Shown: positions 36,053 to 45,083, counted from the stretch's first letter. The stretch is 64,000 nucleotides of DNA from Mangrovibacterium diazotrophicum (GCF_003610535.1 NZ_RAPN01000001.1:124001-188000); one strand, 5' to 3'. Made by a program: numbers and translations. Notes: generated by a model not told the origin, from the sequence alone.

Positions 36053-38563
36053 TTATTGAAGCTTGATGCTTCCTAAATCTTCTTTATTGCTTGTTTTCTT
36101 GGGGGATGATTTCCGCTTTGCCGGAGTGCTGTCTTTCTTGCGGAACATGAGATAAGCTCCTGTTCCAATAAGAGCTGCAACACCTAAACCAATACCGACT
36201 TTTGCACCTTTGCTCAGTTTCTTTTTGCCTGATGCAGTAGGGTTTGTTGTAGTCGATTGTGGTGTGTAGTTCCCGGATTTCATTATGGGTTGGGGAGTGT
36301 AACTGCCGGACTGTGGCATGATACTATTGGATGGAGGTATCACGCTGTTTGTTGGTGGAGCATAAGCCTCGGTTGTAGGAGCTGCCTGATTGGTAAACTG
36401 AGATACTGCTTCGGTTGCAGGAGCTGCTTTTTTGAATTTACTCTTAACCTTGGTAAAAATGTTTTTGATAGGCTTTAACCAGCTTCCGATTTTTGCCAAT
36501 ACACCACTTGCTGCGGTTACTGAAGCTGCTGTTGCGACTGCACCCATATTTCCCAATTCTGCCAATTCGCCAACGGCTTCCAAGCCTTTCAAATCAGCAA
36601 GTAGTCCATCAATTCCTTTAAGTGAGAAGTCGGAACTCTTTTGTTTTGCACCTTTCAGGATGGCTTTTCTAAGGTTCTTTTCTCTCCCTTGTAAACCAGT
36701 AAACAGTTTCTTGACTTTGCGGTGAGTTTTTTTGAGTTTGGCTAGTTTTGTTGAGTCAATTTTGTATTTGCTGGCAAGGTTATCTGGCAAATATGCATAT
36801 TGTAGCTTTTTAGCGATACCAAACATGTTTAAGCGAAGAGCTGCCAATAAACCATTTCGGATAGCAATTGATAAGGGATTAAAGCGGATAATGGCTTTAA
36901 CTACTTTTTTAGCCACCTTTCCGACTTTCTTAGCAGCTTTTTTTACACCTTTTCCAATCTTTTTCCCAATTCTTTTCAATGATTTAAAGAAACCACCAAG
37001 ACCTCTTTGACCTTCAAGCCCATCAATTTCTTCATCATAATCATCCAATTCTGATAAACCATCAATAGCATCCGAATCATATTTTATTAAGCCTTTAGCT
37101 GATAACTGATTTTCAATTTGAGCTAATTTCTCAAGAACTTTATCTCGCTGTGGAGTATTCCAAAACTTGATAGCCTGGTCCAACATGGAAATAAATTGGT
37201 CAGGGTTTTGGACGTGAGCCATTCTATCCTTGTTGTCCCGATTCTTTAAAAGATAATTCCGGGTACGGACTAAATAGTTGTAGGTAGCATCTTCGGCATC
37301 ACCCAAGCCGTTTATGGCATCGTCAAAGTCAACACCTGAAACAATGGCAATAAGGTCTTCATGATTGGCTTGTGCCTGAACACCGCCAGCTAAGTCAATG
37401 CCTGATAAAACCGATATGGGTAATCCTAAAGCACTTGTGCCTGTTATGCCGTCAATACCTCTAAGCCCTGCTAATTGTAGCGGAGACATATCAAAATCAG
37501 ACCGTTCAAAGCTGTATGGCTTTTGGTAATCGAACTTTGAAAGAACAGGGTCAATAACAATTTCATCTTCGGAATCACCAACGGCAGGAATAATCACATA
37601 GATATGCTGAAAGTTCTTTTTACCGTCATACTTGGTAATACGGAGCTTGAACGGAATACCCAAGCACTTTAAAAGAGAACCCACAAAAATGCTGTAATCA
37701 TCACAGTCAATTCCTGCATCTGATTTACCTCTTTGTTTGAACTTGATTTGTCCGTCTAACCATGAGCGAGAAGGAGTACGGAGCTGTTCCGTTCCGTCAT
37801 CGTCCTTATGGTACTGCAAGTAGTTGTACGAAAAGTTGAAGATGTTACGGCAAGATTCTTTGAGTGAATCACCTTGAAGCATATTGGCCAATTCCTCGAC
37901 TTCCCGAAAGTGTGTACCGATAATATCAATACAACTTTCAACGGTTTCAATTACGTTGCCGTTTTTTATAAATGTGTCCTGTCCGTTTGCCTTTTTTATA
38001 AGGTGGTTGAAACGTTTACCGTTTTGGGTGTTTCGTGGGCCGGATACAATGCCCAATTCGCCCAATGCTAATCCGTTCATATTTTGTTCCTCTGATAATG
38101 ATTGCGTGGTAGTGAGAGTTTCTCCATTAACGCTGATGGTCATGGTGAAAGTCATATCAGCTTTAAGCTGCTGTGTATTGGAAAGCACGGAAAGAGTAAG
38201 ACCTTTACCCATAAGGTTCAGGTATGGAACTTGAAAAACAATTTCAGGCTCTTGTGTTTTGCCTGCACCAATGGTAAGTCCTTTAATATCTGGGGTAGAA
38301 TAAGCGACTGCCGAACCTTTGTAGTTTGCAACAACCTGGTTAACGGCTAATGTGATGGGGGCTTTTGTGGGATTGTAGCAGCGAAGCTTTACGGCAAACT
38401 GAACTTCCTGTAAGTTCATCTTGTGGATGCGGAATCCTAAAAGAGCAAAATTCATTTTTGCCCCGGCAAGAAGCTTTTTGCCTTTTTTAATGAGGTAGAA
38501 ACCACCACCAACGGCTGCAACTGCTGCTAATGTGCCTAATATTTTCTTTGTGCTTGCTTCCAT
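36053..38563 (-). CDS. LEA-type 2 / transglutaminase-like membrane protein
   Basis: 836 aa from ATG 38563 (an ATG five codons upstream, 38578, is equally open). Domains: transmembrane helix (about 8-24), LEA-14-like beta domain (30-150), transglutaminase-like fold at about 240-345 with Cys in GIDCDDYS, His in FQHIYV and Asp in VIDPVL, then a Lys-rich amphipathic stretch (KKIGKGVKKAAKKVGKVAKK) and a C-terminal transmembrane helix (VGIGLGVAALIGTGAYLMF). The triad is complete, so protease or crosslinking activity is possible. The middle holds many DGL/GLG motifs. First gene of the virion-like block and probably a large structural or entry protein. Confidence 0.7.
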   Translation of the reverse strand: MEASTKKILGTLAAVAAVGGGFYLIKKGKKLLAGAKMNFALLGFRIHKMNLQEVQFAVKLRCYNPTKAPITLAVNQVVANYKGSAVAYSTPDIKGLTIGAGKTQEPEIVFQVPYLNLMGKGLTLSVLSNTQQLKADMTFTMTISVNGETLTTTQSLSEEQNMNGLALGELGIVSGPRNTQNGKRFNHLIKKANGQDTFIKNGNVIETVESCIDIIGTHFREVEELANMLQGDSLKESCRNIFNFSYNYLQYHKDDDGTEQLRTPSRSWLDGQIKFKQRGKSDAGIDCDDYSIFVGSLLKCLGIPFKLRITKYDGKKNFQHIYVIIPAVGDSEDEIVIDPVLSKFDYQKPYSFERSDFDMSPLQLAGLRGIDGITGTSALGLPISVLSGIDLAGGVQAQANHEDLIAIVSGVDFDDAINGLGDAEDATYNYLVRTRNYLLKNRDNKDRMAHVQNPDQFISMLDQAIKFWNTPQRDKVLEKLAQIENQLSAKGLIKYDSDAIDGLSELDDYDEEIDGLEGQRGLGGFFKSLKRIGKKIGKGVKKAAKKVGKVAKKVVKAIIRFNPLSIAIRNGLLAALRLNMFGIAKKLQYAYLPDNLASKYKIDSTKLAKLKKTHRKVKKLFTGLQGREKNLRKAILKGAKQKSSDFSLKGIDGLLADLKGLEAVGELAELGNMGAVATAASVTAASGVLAKIGSWLKPIKNIFTKVKSKFKKAAPATEAVSQFTNQAAPTTEAYAPPTNSVIPPSNSIMPQSGSYTPQPIMKSGNYTPQSTTTNPTASGKKKLSKGAKVGIGLGVAALIGTGAYLMFRKKDSTPAKRKSSPKKTSNKEDLGSIKLQ

Positions 38564-38665
38564 AATGGAAACAAACATATAGTAGGCTTATGGTGGGGGT
38601 GTTGGGGTTTAATGGAGCTTGAGGGAGTTTGTAAGTGTTTGAAGATATTTGTCAAAAATTGAGCA

Positions 38666-38691
38666 TAAAAAAAGTCGGTAGTGTGCCGACT
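38666..38691 (-). terminator. Rho-independent terminator after the J-domain gene
   Basis: On the minus strand AGTCGG...CCGACT (38686-38691 with 38673-38678) forms a hairpin followed by a seven-T run. It separates the J-domain operon from the late virion-like operon, whose promoter should lie between about 38570 and 38660. No clear -7 box was recognised there. Confidence 0.75.
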
Positions 38692-38733
38692 AATTTGGTT
38701 ATCCAAACAAAAGAATAATTTATTACTACCAAA

Positions 38734-39084
38734 TTATAATTCATTCAAAATGTCAATTACTTGACTTAATAAAGTTTTCTTTAGGGTTGATTCTGAGGTT
38801 TGCATTTTCAGTCGTAGGTAATTTTGAGGTACTTGTTTTTTAATCAGGACTTTGGCAAGCTTACTCATCTCGTTTATCAATTCCTTTTCGATAGATGTTG
38901 TTTTCCGTATAGGAGTAACAACTTCTTGTTCTTGCTGCAAGTTTAATAGAAATTCCTTGTATTCAGTTTGCATCTCCTGAAAGTCAACGTCAGTTCCGCC
39001 TTTATCGGGGTGTAATTGTTTTGCTAATTTTCGGTAATGTAGTTTGGCTTGTTCAATATCGGTTATACCTAAGAAATACTTCAT
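38734..39084 (-). CDS. J-domain (DnaJ-like) protein
   Basis: 116 aa. Residues 1-50 form a J domain: YFLGITDIEQAKLHYRKLAK followed by QLHPDKGG with the essential HPD. The rest is helical without the Gly/Phe or zinc-finger regions of DnaJ. It would recruit host DnaK, as viral J proteins do for replication or assembly. It overlaps the small DUF4248-like gene by 4 bp. Confidence 0.88.
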   Translation of the reverse strand: MKYFLGITDIEQAKLHYRKLAKQLHPDKGGTDVDFQEMQTEYKEFLLNLQQEQEVVTPIRKTTSIEKELINEMSKLAKVLIKKQVPQNYLRLKMQTSESTLKKTLLSQVIDILNEL

Positions 39085-39314
39085 AGCTGTTCAAATTCTT
39101 CAAGTGTTATACAAAAATGTTCCAGGATTAAGAGGAGCTGTTGTTTGTTGTAGTAATGGCGTTTGGTTTGCCCTGTACTGGCTATCTGTTCTTTTAATTG
39201 GGGACACAATTCAATATCCCTTCGTAGTTGTTGCATAGCTGCATCAACTGAAACGCTATCAGGGTAAAGTTTCTTCACCAAATCCTGCTTTAATATGGTT
39301 CTGCGTACTATCAT
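39081..39314 (-). CDS. DUF4248-like small protein
   Basis: 77 aa. RRTILKQDLVKKLYPDSVSV, DAAMQQLRRDIE and a following NKQQLLLILEH segment match the helix-turn-helix-like layout of DUF4248 proteins, widespread in Bacteroidales mobile elements. It could be a small DNA-binding regulator. Overlaps the J-domain gene by 4 bp. Confidence 0.6.
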   Translation of the reverse strand: MIVRRTILKQDLVKKLYPDSVSVDAAMQQLRRDIELCPQLKEQIASTGQTKRHYYNKQQLLLILEHFCITLEEFEQL

Positions 39315-39595
39315 AGTGTTGGATTTGGGTTGAAAAATGAGCGATAACGCACCTGAATTATTGAGAAAAGCAGCCTTGTAGAGTATATTTCAATTGCTTT
39401 TGAGGGCTTTTGAGAACTTTTTAGCTTATACAGACTGCTTTTGAGGACTTTAAGACAAAATCTTAAAGACTTTTTTGAATATTGATTTTTTTGGAGGAGA
39501 CTTTCTGCTATTAATTGAATAAACGGTCGCTTTGTAACCAACAAAAACCTCGAATCGAGACTTGCATTTAGAATGTAATGAAGATTTTTGGGCAT
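39311..39595 (-). CDS. doubtful 94-aa open frame
   Basis: ATG at 39595, stop overlapping the next gene by 4 bp. The sequence is Lys/Ser/Leu-rich (KSLRFCLKVLKSSLYKLKSS) and of low complexity, over repeats of CTTTTGAG and an inverted repeat. The coupled overlap favours a gene; the composition suggests leader DNA read by chance. The stretch may rather be a promoter/operator region. Confidence 0.25.
   Translation of the reverse strand: MPKNLHYILNASLDSRFLLVTKRPFIQLIAESLLQKNQYSKKSLRFCLKVLKSSLYKLKSSQKPSKAIEIYSTRLLFSIIQVRYRSFFNPNPTL
39448..39468. promoter_or_regulatory. inverted repeat and CTTTTGAG repeats before the DUF4248-like gene
   Basis: CTTTAAGA and TCTTAAAG form a perfect 8-bp inverted repeat with a 5-bp spacer. 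Copies of CTTTTGAG lie nearby (39395-39410 and 39438-39445). This may be an operator for the J-domain operon. Confidence 0.3.
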
Positions 39596-39660
39596 AATCT
39601 ATATAATTATACCCTTGACGGCTATGAATGTAAAGATAGCTTTTTTTAGTCTTGCTTTAA

Positions 39661-39701
39661 AAAAAAGCAATAAAAAACCCGATACCAAAACTGATACCGG
39701 G
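39661..39701 (-). terminator. terminator of the Rpn-family gene
   Basis: Minus-strand hairpin CCCGGTATC/GGTATCGGG (39678-39701, two G-U pairs), followed by TTTTTT and further T-rich sequence. It lies 23 bp after the stop codon. Confidence 0.7.
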
Positions 39702-39723
39702 CTATATCGTAGATTAACTACTC

Positions 39724-40614
39724 TTAATGAGAGTTGTTTGTCCGAATTTTTTGAATATCCTCAATAGCAATATCTGTTATTTCGGATATTTCTTTATCCG
39801 AATAACCTTTTGCAATCATTTTTACAACAACTTCTTTCTTACCTAGGTATTTCAGTTCGTTAGCTGCCTCTGCAAAAGCATCTTTAACTTGTGGTGAAAT
39901 TGTTTCCATAATCTCATCAATTTTATCAGGTTCTAAACCAGAAACTTTATACAAATATAACGCTATTTTTTGGAAAATAGTTTCGTCAATTTCCTTTAAC
40001 TGGCTGAACATTTCTCGTGCCAAATCAGGGTTGTTCTTGATAAAGCCAATCAGATTGTCACTCCGTTTCATAAACCATACGGCTACTTTTACACTTGGTC
40101 GCTTAAAGTGGCGGATTATAGCATGGTCTTCAATATCCTTTGTGTCGAATAAGGCATAATCAAATAATGGTACAAAGCGTTTTAGTTCCTCCGGAACCTG
40201 AACAAAACCCGAATCCGTCCATTTCGGTTTTCCATGATAGAATACCATTGTAATTACAGGAGTAAGTGGCTGTTTGTTAGCTGCTTGATTTTCCCAAACA
40301 TTCAGAATATAGCGAAGTAACTGTAAGTGTATGTTTTTATCGGGATAACTTTTGTGTTCGTACAGAAGCGATACTTTAATATTGGTATTCCCATAAAACA
40401 TATTGCATGACACATCTTTAAAGTAGGGGGCAAGTTCCTGGTCAACGTATTCGGTTGGGTCATAAACAAGTGTTTCGGGTTTCAAACCTTGGAGCACTTC
40501 TTTGGGCAATGTGCCTAATAGCAAATCTTCAAGATTCTCTTTTACAGAGAAAAGGCTTTTAAAGAAATTGTCGTGAATATTATTGTTTTTCTGTACGTTA
40601 CTGTTCTTTTTCAT
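39724..40614 (-). CDS. Rpn family recombination-promoting nuclease / PD-(D/E)XK transposase-like protein
   Basis: 296 aa. The start HDNFFKSLFSVKENLEDLLL, then VSLLYEHKSYPDKNIHLQLL and TPVITMVFYHGKPKW, follow the Rpn (transposase_31-type) family with nuclease residues in EHKS. The C-terminal DKEISEITDIAIEDIQKI tail is also typical. Such proteins act in RecA-independent recombination or as mobile endonucleases. It follows the pentamer array, has its own terminator and so is a separate unit. It may be cargo. Confidence 0.85.
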   Translation of the reverse strand: MKKNSNVQKNNNIHDNFFKSLFSVKENLEDLLLGTLPKEVLQGLKPETLVYDPTEYVDQELAPYFKDVSCNMFYGNTNIKVSLLYEHKSYPDKNIHLQLLRYILNVWENQAANKQPLTPVITMVFYHGKPKWTDSGFVQVPEELKRFVPLFDYALFDTKDIEDHAIIRHFKRPSVKVAVWFMKRSDNLIGFIKNNPDLAREMFSQLKEIDETIFQKIALYLYKVSGLEPDKIDEIMETISPQVKDAFAEAANELKYLGKKEVVVKMIAKGYSDKEISEITDIAIEDIQKIRTNNSH

Positions 40615-40696
40615 CGCATTAAAAGTGTTTATAATGTATATTTATCTTATTCCTGTTTTATTGAAAATTCTTTTGTTTTCAGAGCCTATGGTTTTT

Positions 40697-40934
40697 TTCA
40701 AAAACTGTCCTCATTCCTCATTTATATCCTAAAATGTTAAATGTCAGTTATATATAGTGAGGACTTTGAGGATGGGTGAGGGAAAGGGTGTGCTTTTTCC
40801 TCTTTTGTCCCTCAATATTCCCTCAGGTTTCCCTCAGTCGTCCTCACTTATTATTAGAATAGAAAAGTTTATAGTATTATATATCAGTATATTATTATAC
40901 TCTATACTTAGTAAGTGAGGAAATGAGGACGGTT
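40697..40934. repeat. array of 11 CCTCA/TGAGG pentamers, candidate origin or iteron region
   Basis: In 238 bp between the primase-helicase gene and the Rpn gene, CCTCA occurs at 40709, 40716, 40810, 40821, 40832 and 40842, and TGAGG at 40758, 40767, 40777, 40916 and 40924. Spacings within groups are 7-11 bp. Outer groups form a long inverted repeat (AAAAACTGTCCTCATT against AATGAGGACGGTTTTT), and inner groups form another. AT-rich DNA lies between 40847 and 40910. This is the look of a replication origin or multi-site operator. Confidence 0.6.
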
Positions 40935-40985
40935 TTTGCATTACTACCATTTATAAGCTTTAATAATGTGTTTTGATTTATATAT

Positions 40986-43900
40986 TTAGATGAAGCGTTC
41001 AAGCTCAATACCTTGGTCTTTCAAGGTATCATAGTTTAGTATGTATGCACTTGTTCTATTGCTTCCGAACTGTACGTTCTTTCTGCGATAGTCAATAAAT
41101 GAACGATGTTTCTTTAGGTATTCACCAATCACAGCCTGGTCTAACACGGTTATACCTTCTTTGCGAGCTTGTTCCCTGTATAAACCATGTATTGCTCCAA
41201 CTCTTAGATAAAGATGCTTTACGCTATTTTCAGCAACTACGATTCTATAATGTGTATTATCCGATATTTTATAAAGATTAAGCAGGGATTGTAGCACATG
41301 AAAGTATTGCTCCACTTCATCACTTTGGTTTTGTACTGATATGGTAAGTCTTGCAGAACGTATTAAGGCTGTTTTTGCTGTTTGATAATCAAAAGGGAAT
41401 TTCAAATCAGATTGTTCCATTAGTATTTTCATAGGAGTGAGTACCGATGAAATATTCAAAACAGTTCTGCGGTCAACGTTACCAAATTCGCTTATCAGCT
41501 CATCCATAACCTCAGAACTAATACCAGGTTCTTCTTTAGCATAGTTCTCCTCAATTAAATATCGATTGTCGAATACTGAACAGGTAATATTGGTAAACTG
41601 CAAACTTTCTTCAGCTGCTTTGAATTCTTTTAGGTCTTCATAGTTTCCCCGATTGGTATCATCAAATTCTCCTAGCAAGCTACGACTTGAGAGAGCCGGG
41701 TCTTGTGTTGGTAAATCCTGACCGCTAATAATACCCGAACCCCTGGGCTTTGCAATACGAGTTTCGTTACCTCCAGATTTTACCCCTGTAAGCTTTCCAT
41801 TGCGGTCGGCAATACCTTTTAACGCCTCGATGGTATTTTTATGGATGCTGTTCTTATACTCATTGCCCCAAAACGGATGGTTGGTTGTAGAGTCCATACT
41901 TCGCTGCATACCTGTACTTGTACTACCGGAAGCAAGGTTAATACCGTCTTCCATAGGTGGCTTGCCAAACATATACATGATACTTCGAGCTGCGGTACTT
42001 TTACCTGATTGTCTTTTACCAAACAGGAACAACAATGGGAAGTACCCGAAATTGGCTTTATAAATTACATCGCTGAAAACGGTTGCTATGTAGTAGGCAA
42101 TAAGTAGTTCTGCATTACCAGGATAAACCTTGTACATTGATGATGCCCACTTGCCAAAATTCCAATTGCTGTTCTTTGGTGGTTGAATATACTTTGAGTT
42201 TTCCTTAAATGGGTTTCCGCTATCGCTGGTACCAATTCTCAGTAACTTACCATAGGGTAGAAAGAAGAAATGTAAAAGATGTACCTGGCCCTGTTTGATT
42301 TTATCTTTCAGGTTATCTGTACCATATTTACCAATAAACTCTGAGGTGGTATTGAGTACATGAAAGGTATCTCCAATACGAATCTGGCTTTCGGGTGGAA
42401 TTTCTTTAAACTCATCCATGCTGCTTATTCGTTTTGCATGGGTGGTAACACCGTACTCATCAATCTCATGGAATGTTTTATCGTAATACAAACCATTGGC
42501 AAATACCCAAAAGTGGTTCTTTTCATTGTAGCCAACCCTTTCTAGTTCCTTTGCTTCGGGTATGCCTAAAAGCTTAACGTTTTTAATGCTATCGAGTTGT
42601 GTGTCGTTCCCATACCAAAAGAAACCATGCCTACGGTGAACTTGCTTTTTAAACGATGCAGGAGTACAAAAGTCATCTGATGATATGGTGGCAAGTCGTT
42701 TTCGTCCGTATTGGCTCATCAGGTTAAGAATGTATTTAAGGTCTGTTCGCCCTTGTGCATCCCTATGGAAAACACAAAATAAAGCCTCAAAAGTGAAGTT
42801 TGATATTTGTTTCGGATTTTTACCTTCCACAGTCCAGTAAGCCCCTTTTTCTTCATAAAACTGATTTTCTAAAAGGTTTTCCTGTTGCTCTTTTTTCAGT
42901 TTTATAATGTCGTTGATGTTCTCCTTTTTCTTAACTTTTTTTTCTGTTGGCTGGCTGTTTTCCTTTAGTGCATCCTGCCAAGCTTTTTTAGGTTTAATCT
43001 GTTCAGAAACAAAGTCAAGATAAACCTCCTGGTTGGTTTTATCATAGCAACAAATCAGGGCAGCCATCCGCTTAATTACTTCCGATCTCTTAACCGGGTC
43101 ATTTGCAAATCGTTCAGCGTATTCAGAGGTTTTGTATATGATGTAATCTTCCTGTTTTTCATCGTACTGAAGAAACGTCTCGCTATCGGTAAAAAGTGAA
43201 TCAGGGTCTTGTTTCTCGGGTAGTACAACTACCGAAACATGGAATTGATTTTTAATCAGTATTTCAGCATTCCGACACATGGCATTTCGTCCGGCACTAT
43301 CGCCATCGTAGATAAGTGTAGCTTTATTGGTGTATTTTTTCAGGAGTTTTGCTTGTGCATTGGTTAAAGCTGTTCCGCCTGTTGCAACTGAATTAATAAC
43401 ATCAACAGAGTGCATCCGAAGTACATCGGTATAACCTTCTACTATATATGCCCGGTCTTCGTTTTTAATGGCGAATCTTGCAATATTTAAAGCATACAAT
43501 TCATTCCCTTTAGTGTAGATGCAGCTCTCGTGTGTATTCAGATATTTAACCTTTGGGTTTTCATTCAAATCACGTCCTGCGAAAGCAATGGTTTGTCCTT
43601 TGGAATTGCAAACAGGAAATATCAATCGGTTGTAGAAAAAGTCATAAATGCCTTTGTCGTTGCTTTTCAATACGCCAATTTCTTCAAGTATTTCCGTTTT
43701 TACACCTTTCTCCCTGGTATGGGCAAGTAGAGCATTTCCACTTGGAGCATAGCCAACATTAAAGCTGCTGTTTTCAGGAATGACAATGTTTCGCTGTTTT
43801 ATGTAATCCTGTGCATTCTTATGATTGACCTGTTCTAGGAAGAACCTTTCAATGATATTACAAGCTATTTTCAGGCTTTCTTCATGTTTGAATTTGGCTT

Positions 43901-44204
43901 CATCCCAATTGGTGCTTTTCTTCCATTCAAAATTGAGGTTCAAAAGTTTTGCGCCAATCTCAACGGCTTCTTTGAACTCAACATTTTCATGCTCTTTAAT
44001 AAACTCAATGGCATTACCACCTTTATCGCAACCGAAGCATTTGAAAATACCCTTTGCCGGATTAACACTGAACGAAGCCGTTTTTTCGTTATGGAATGGA
44101 CAACACGCTTTGTAATTGCTCCCTGCTTTCTTTAGTGTGACAAAGTTGGAGACAACCTCATAAACTTCATCATTGATTTGCTCTATAACCCTTTTTGCAT
44201 CCAT
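40986..44204 (-). CDS. primase-helicase (CHC2 / TOPRIM / P-loop)
   Basis: 1072 aa. N-terminal DnaG-like zinc finger (CCPFHNEKTASFSVNP ... GIFKCFGCDKGG), primase core, TOPRIM motif YIVEGYTDVLRMHSVD with YDGDSAGRNA (about 245-330), then a C-terminal P-loop domain with LFGKRQSGKSTAA at about 727. Fused primase-helicases start replication of phages and plasmids. The P-loop part differs from DnaB and resembles the superfamily of phage/plasmid primases (D5/SF3-like). It is transcribed toward the pentamer array, and these two are the probable replication module. DnaG similarity is clear in the first third. Confidence 0.9.
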   Translation of the reverse strand: MDAKRVIEQINDEVYEVVSNFVTLKKAGSNYKACCPFHNEKTASFSVNPAKGIFKCFGCDKGGNAIEFIKEHENVEFKEAVEIGAKLLNLNFEWKKSTNWDEAKFKHEESLKIACNIIERFFLEQVNHKNAQDYIKQRNIVIPENSSFNVGYAPSGNALLAHTREKGVKTEILEEIGVLKSNDKGIYDFFYNRLIFPVCNSKGQTIAFAGRDLNENPKVKYLNTHESCIYTKGNELYALNIARFAIKNEDRAYIVEGYTDVLRMHSVDVINSVATGGTALTNAQAKLLKKYTNKATLIYDGDSAGRNAMCRNAEILIKNQFHVSVVVLPEKQDPDSLFTDSETFLQYDEKQEDYIIYKTSEYAERFANDPVKRSEVIKRMAALICCYDKTNQEVYLDFVSEQIKPKKAWQDALKENSQPTEKKVKKKENINDIIKLKKEQQENLLENQFYEEKGAYWTVEGKNPKQISNFTFEALFCVFHRDAQGRTDLKYILNLMSQYGRKRLATISSDDFCTPASFKKQVHRRHGFFWYGNDTQLDSIKNVKLLGIPEAKELERVGYNEKNHFWVFANGLYYDKTFHEIDEYGVTTHAKRISSMDEFKEIPPESQIRIGDTFHVLNTTSEFIGKYGTDNLKDKIKQGQVHLLHFFFLPYGKLLRIGTSDSGNPFKENSKYIQPPKNSNWNFGKWASSMYKVYPGNAELLIAYYIATVFSDVIYKANFGYFPLLFLFGKRQSGKSTAARSIMYMFGKPPMEDGINLASGSTSTGMQRSMDSTTNHPFWGNEYKNSIHKNTIEALKGIADRNGKLTGVKSGGNETRIAKPRGSGIISGQDLPTQDPALSSRSLLGEFDDTNRGNYEDLKEFKAAEESLQFTNITCSVFDNRYLIEENYAKEEPGISSEVMDELISEFGNVDRRTVLNISSVLTPMKILMEQSDLKFPFDYQTAKTALIRSARLTISVQNQSDEVEQYFHVLQSLLNLYKISDNTHYRIVVAENSVKHLYLRVGAIHGLYREQARKEGITVLDQAVIGEYLKKHRSFIDYRRKNVQFGSNRTSAYILNYDTLKDQGIELERFI

Positions 44205-44207
44205 CGG

Positions 44208-44498
44208 CTACCAATCTTTACCTGTCAATAATTCACGGTTGTTGCTATCGAGGCTCATAAAGAACTCGTGAACGTTACCTCTGAAATCATAAAACTTGTC
44301 TAACAAGTGATAGCCCATGTCTGAACCCCAAATCTTGTAAAAGAGAGCATTCAACTCAAGCTGAGAATCCTCAATCATTTTCTGAACTTTTGTGCCATCA
44401 AACGGGATGCTGTTATAGCCGTTTTTCTCATAAAAACTCTTTATGCGGTTATCGAAATAGTATAACTTCGATACCGTATTGGGTGCTAATGCTGTCAT
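44208..44498 (-). CDS. hypothetical 96-aa protein
   Basis: ATG 44498 is chosen: 16 nt covering the start (AAAACAAATTAT[TC]ATG) nearly repeat the leader of the gene at 35292, and the longer frame to 44582 would overlap the preceding gene. Contains NTVSKLYYFDNRIKSFYEKN and ends HEFFMSLDSNNRELLTGKDW; predicted helical. No family recognised. Three bp before the primase start, so co-translated with it. Confidence 0.6.
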   Translation of the reverse strand: MTALAPNTVSKLYYFDNRIKSFYEKNGYNSIPFDGTKVQKMIEDSQLELNALFYKIWGSDMGYHLLDKFYDFRGNVHEFFMSLDSNNRELLTGKDW

Positions 44499-44571
44499 AA
44501 TAATTTGTTTTGAAAATGAACTTTTGTGTAAATGGCAGGATTGCCCTTGTTCAATCCTGCCTAAACCATTA

Positions 44572-44883
44572 TTAGCCGTCAAGGGTGGTTATTAAATTTT
44601 TTATATCATTAAATGAAAAGCAGAGGTTTTTTTTCTCTTTCATTGCTGCCGTAAGTTCAATTCTTGCAGTAGTACTATCTTTCCATTTAGGTAACATGTA
44701 AATGGTGTCGCTTTCGAGAATTAAACCCAGGCGATGAGTAAGGCTTTTAGACCAACCAAGCCTATCATGTAATTTTTCATCGGGATTAACTATGGTACAT
44801 CCTAGATTCAATAATTGCCTTTTTAAGCTATGAATGAAATTTTCATCGGTTTCGTAATGAATTCCGGAGAGATATATTGTCAT
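44572..44883 (-). CDS. DUF4406-like (nucleoside deoxyribosyltransferase-fold) protein
   Basis: 103 aa. MTIYLSGIHYE at the start, GCTIVNPDEKL, then SDTIYMLPKWKDSTTARIEL show the layout of DUF4406 proteins, related to nucleoside 2-deoxyribosyltransferases and common in phages. The catalytic-type Glu in ARIEL is kept. A role in nucleotide or NAD turnover is possible but not shown. Confidence 0.75.
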   Translation of the reverse strand: MTIYLSGIHYETDENFIHSLKRQLLNLGCTIVNPDEKLHDRLGWSKSLTHRLGLILESDTIYMLPKWKDSTTARIELTAAMKEKKNLCFSFNDIKNLITTLDG

Positions 44884-44900
44884 TGCTTACGATATTGAAT

Positions 44901-45083
44901 TTATGGACGACCTAATAAATCATAAATCATCTGAACTTGTTTTGGGGTGTATGCTCTGCCTCGATATTCACCAAGTTCATCTTTTATTGGCTCAAGCCAA
45001 CGTTGAAGGGTTAAATAGCTTATATTGTATGCCTCCGTTAATTGATGCTTACTTTGAGCGACTGGTTTTTCATTGTTTTCCAT
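44901..45083 (-). CDS. small helix-turn-helix protein (DUF4248/MerR-like)
   Basis: 60 aa: LTEAYNISYLTLQRWLEPIK and RAYTPKQVQMIYDLLGRP form a small winged-helix pattern. It starts at the last base before the upstream stop (1-bp overlap). Probably a control or excision factor. Confidence 0.65.
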   Translation of the reverse strand: MENNEKPVAQSKHQLTEAYNISYLTLQRWLEPIKDELGEYRGRAYTPKQVQMIYDLLGRP

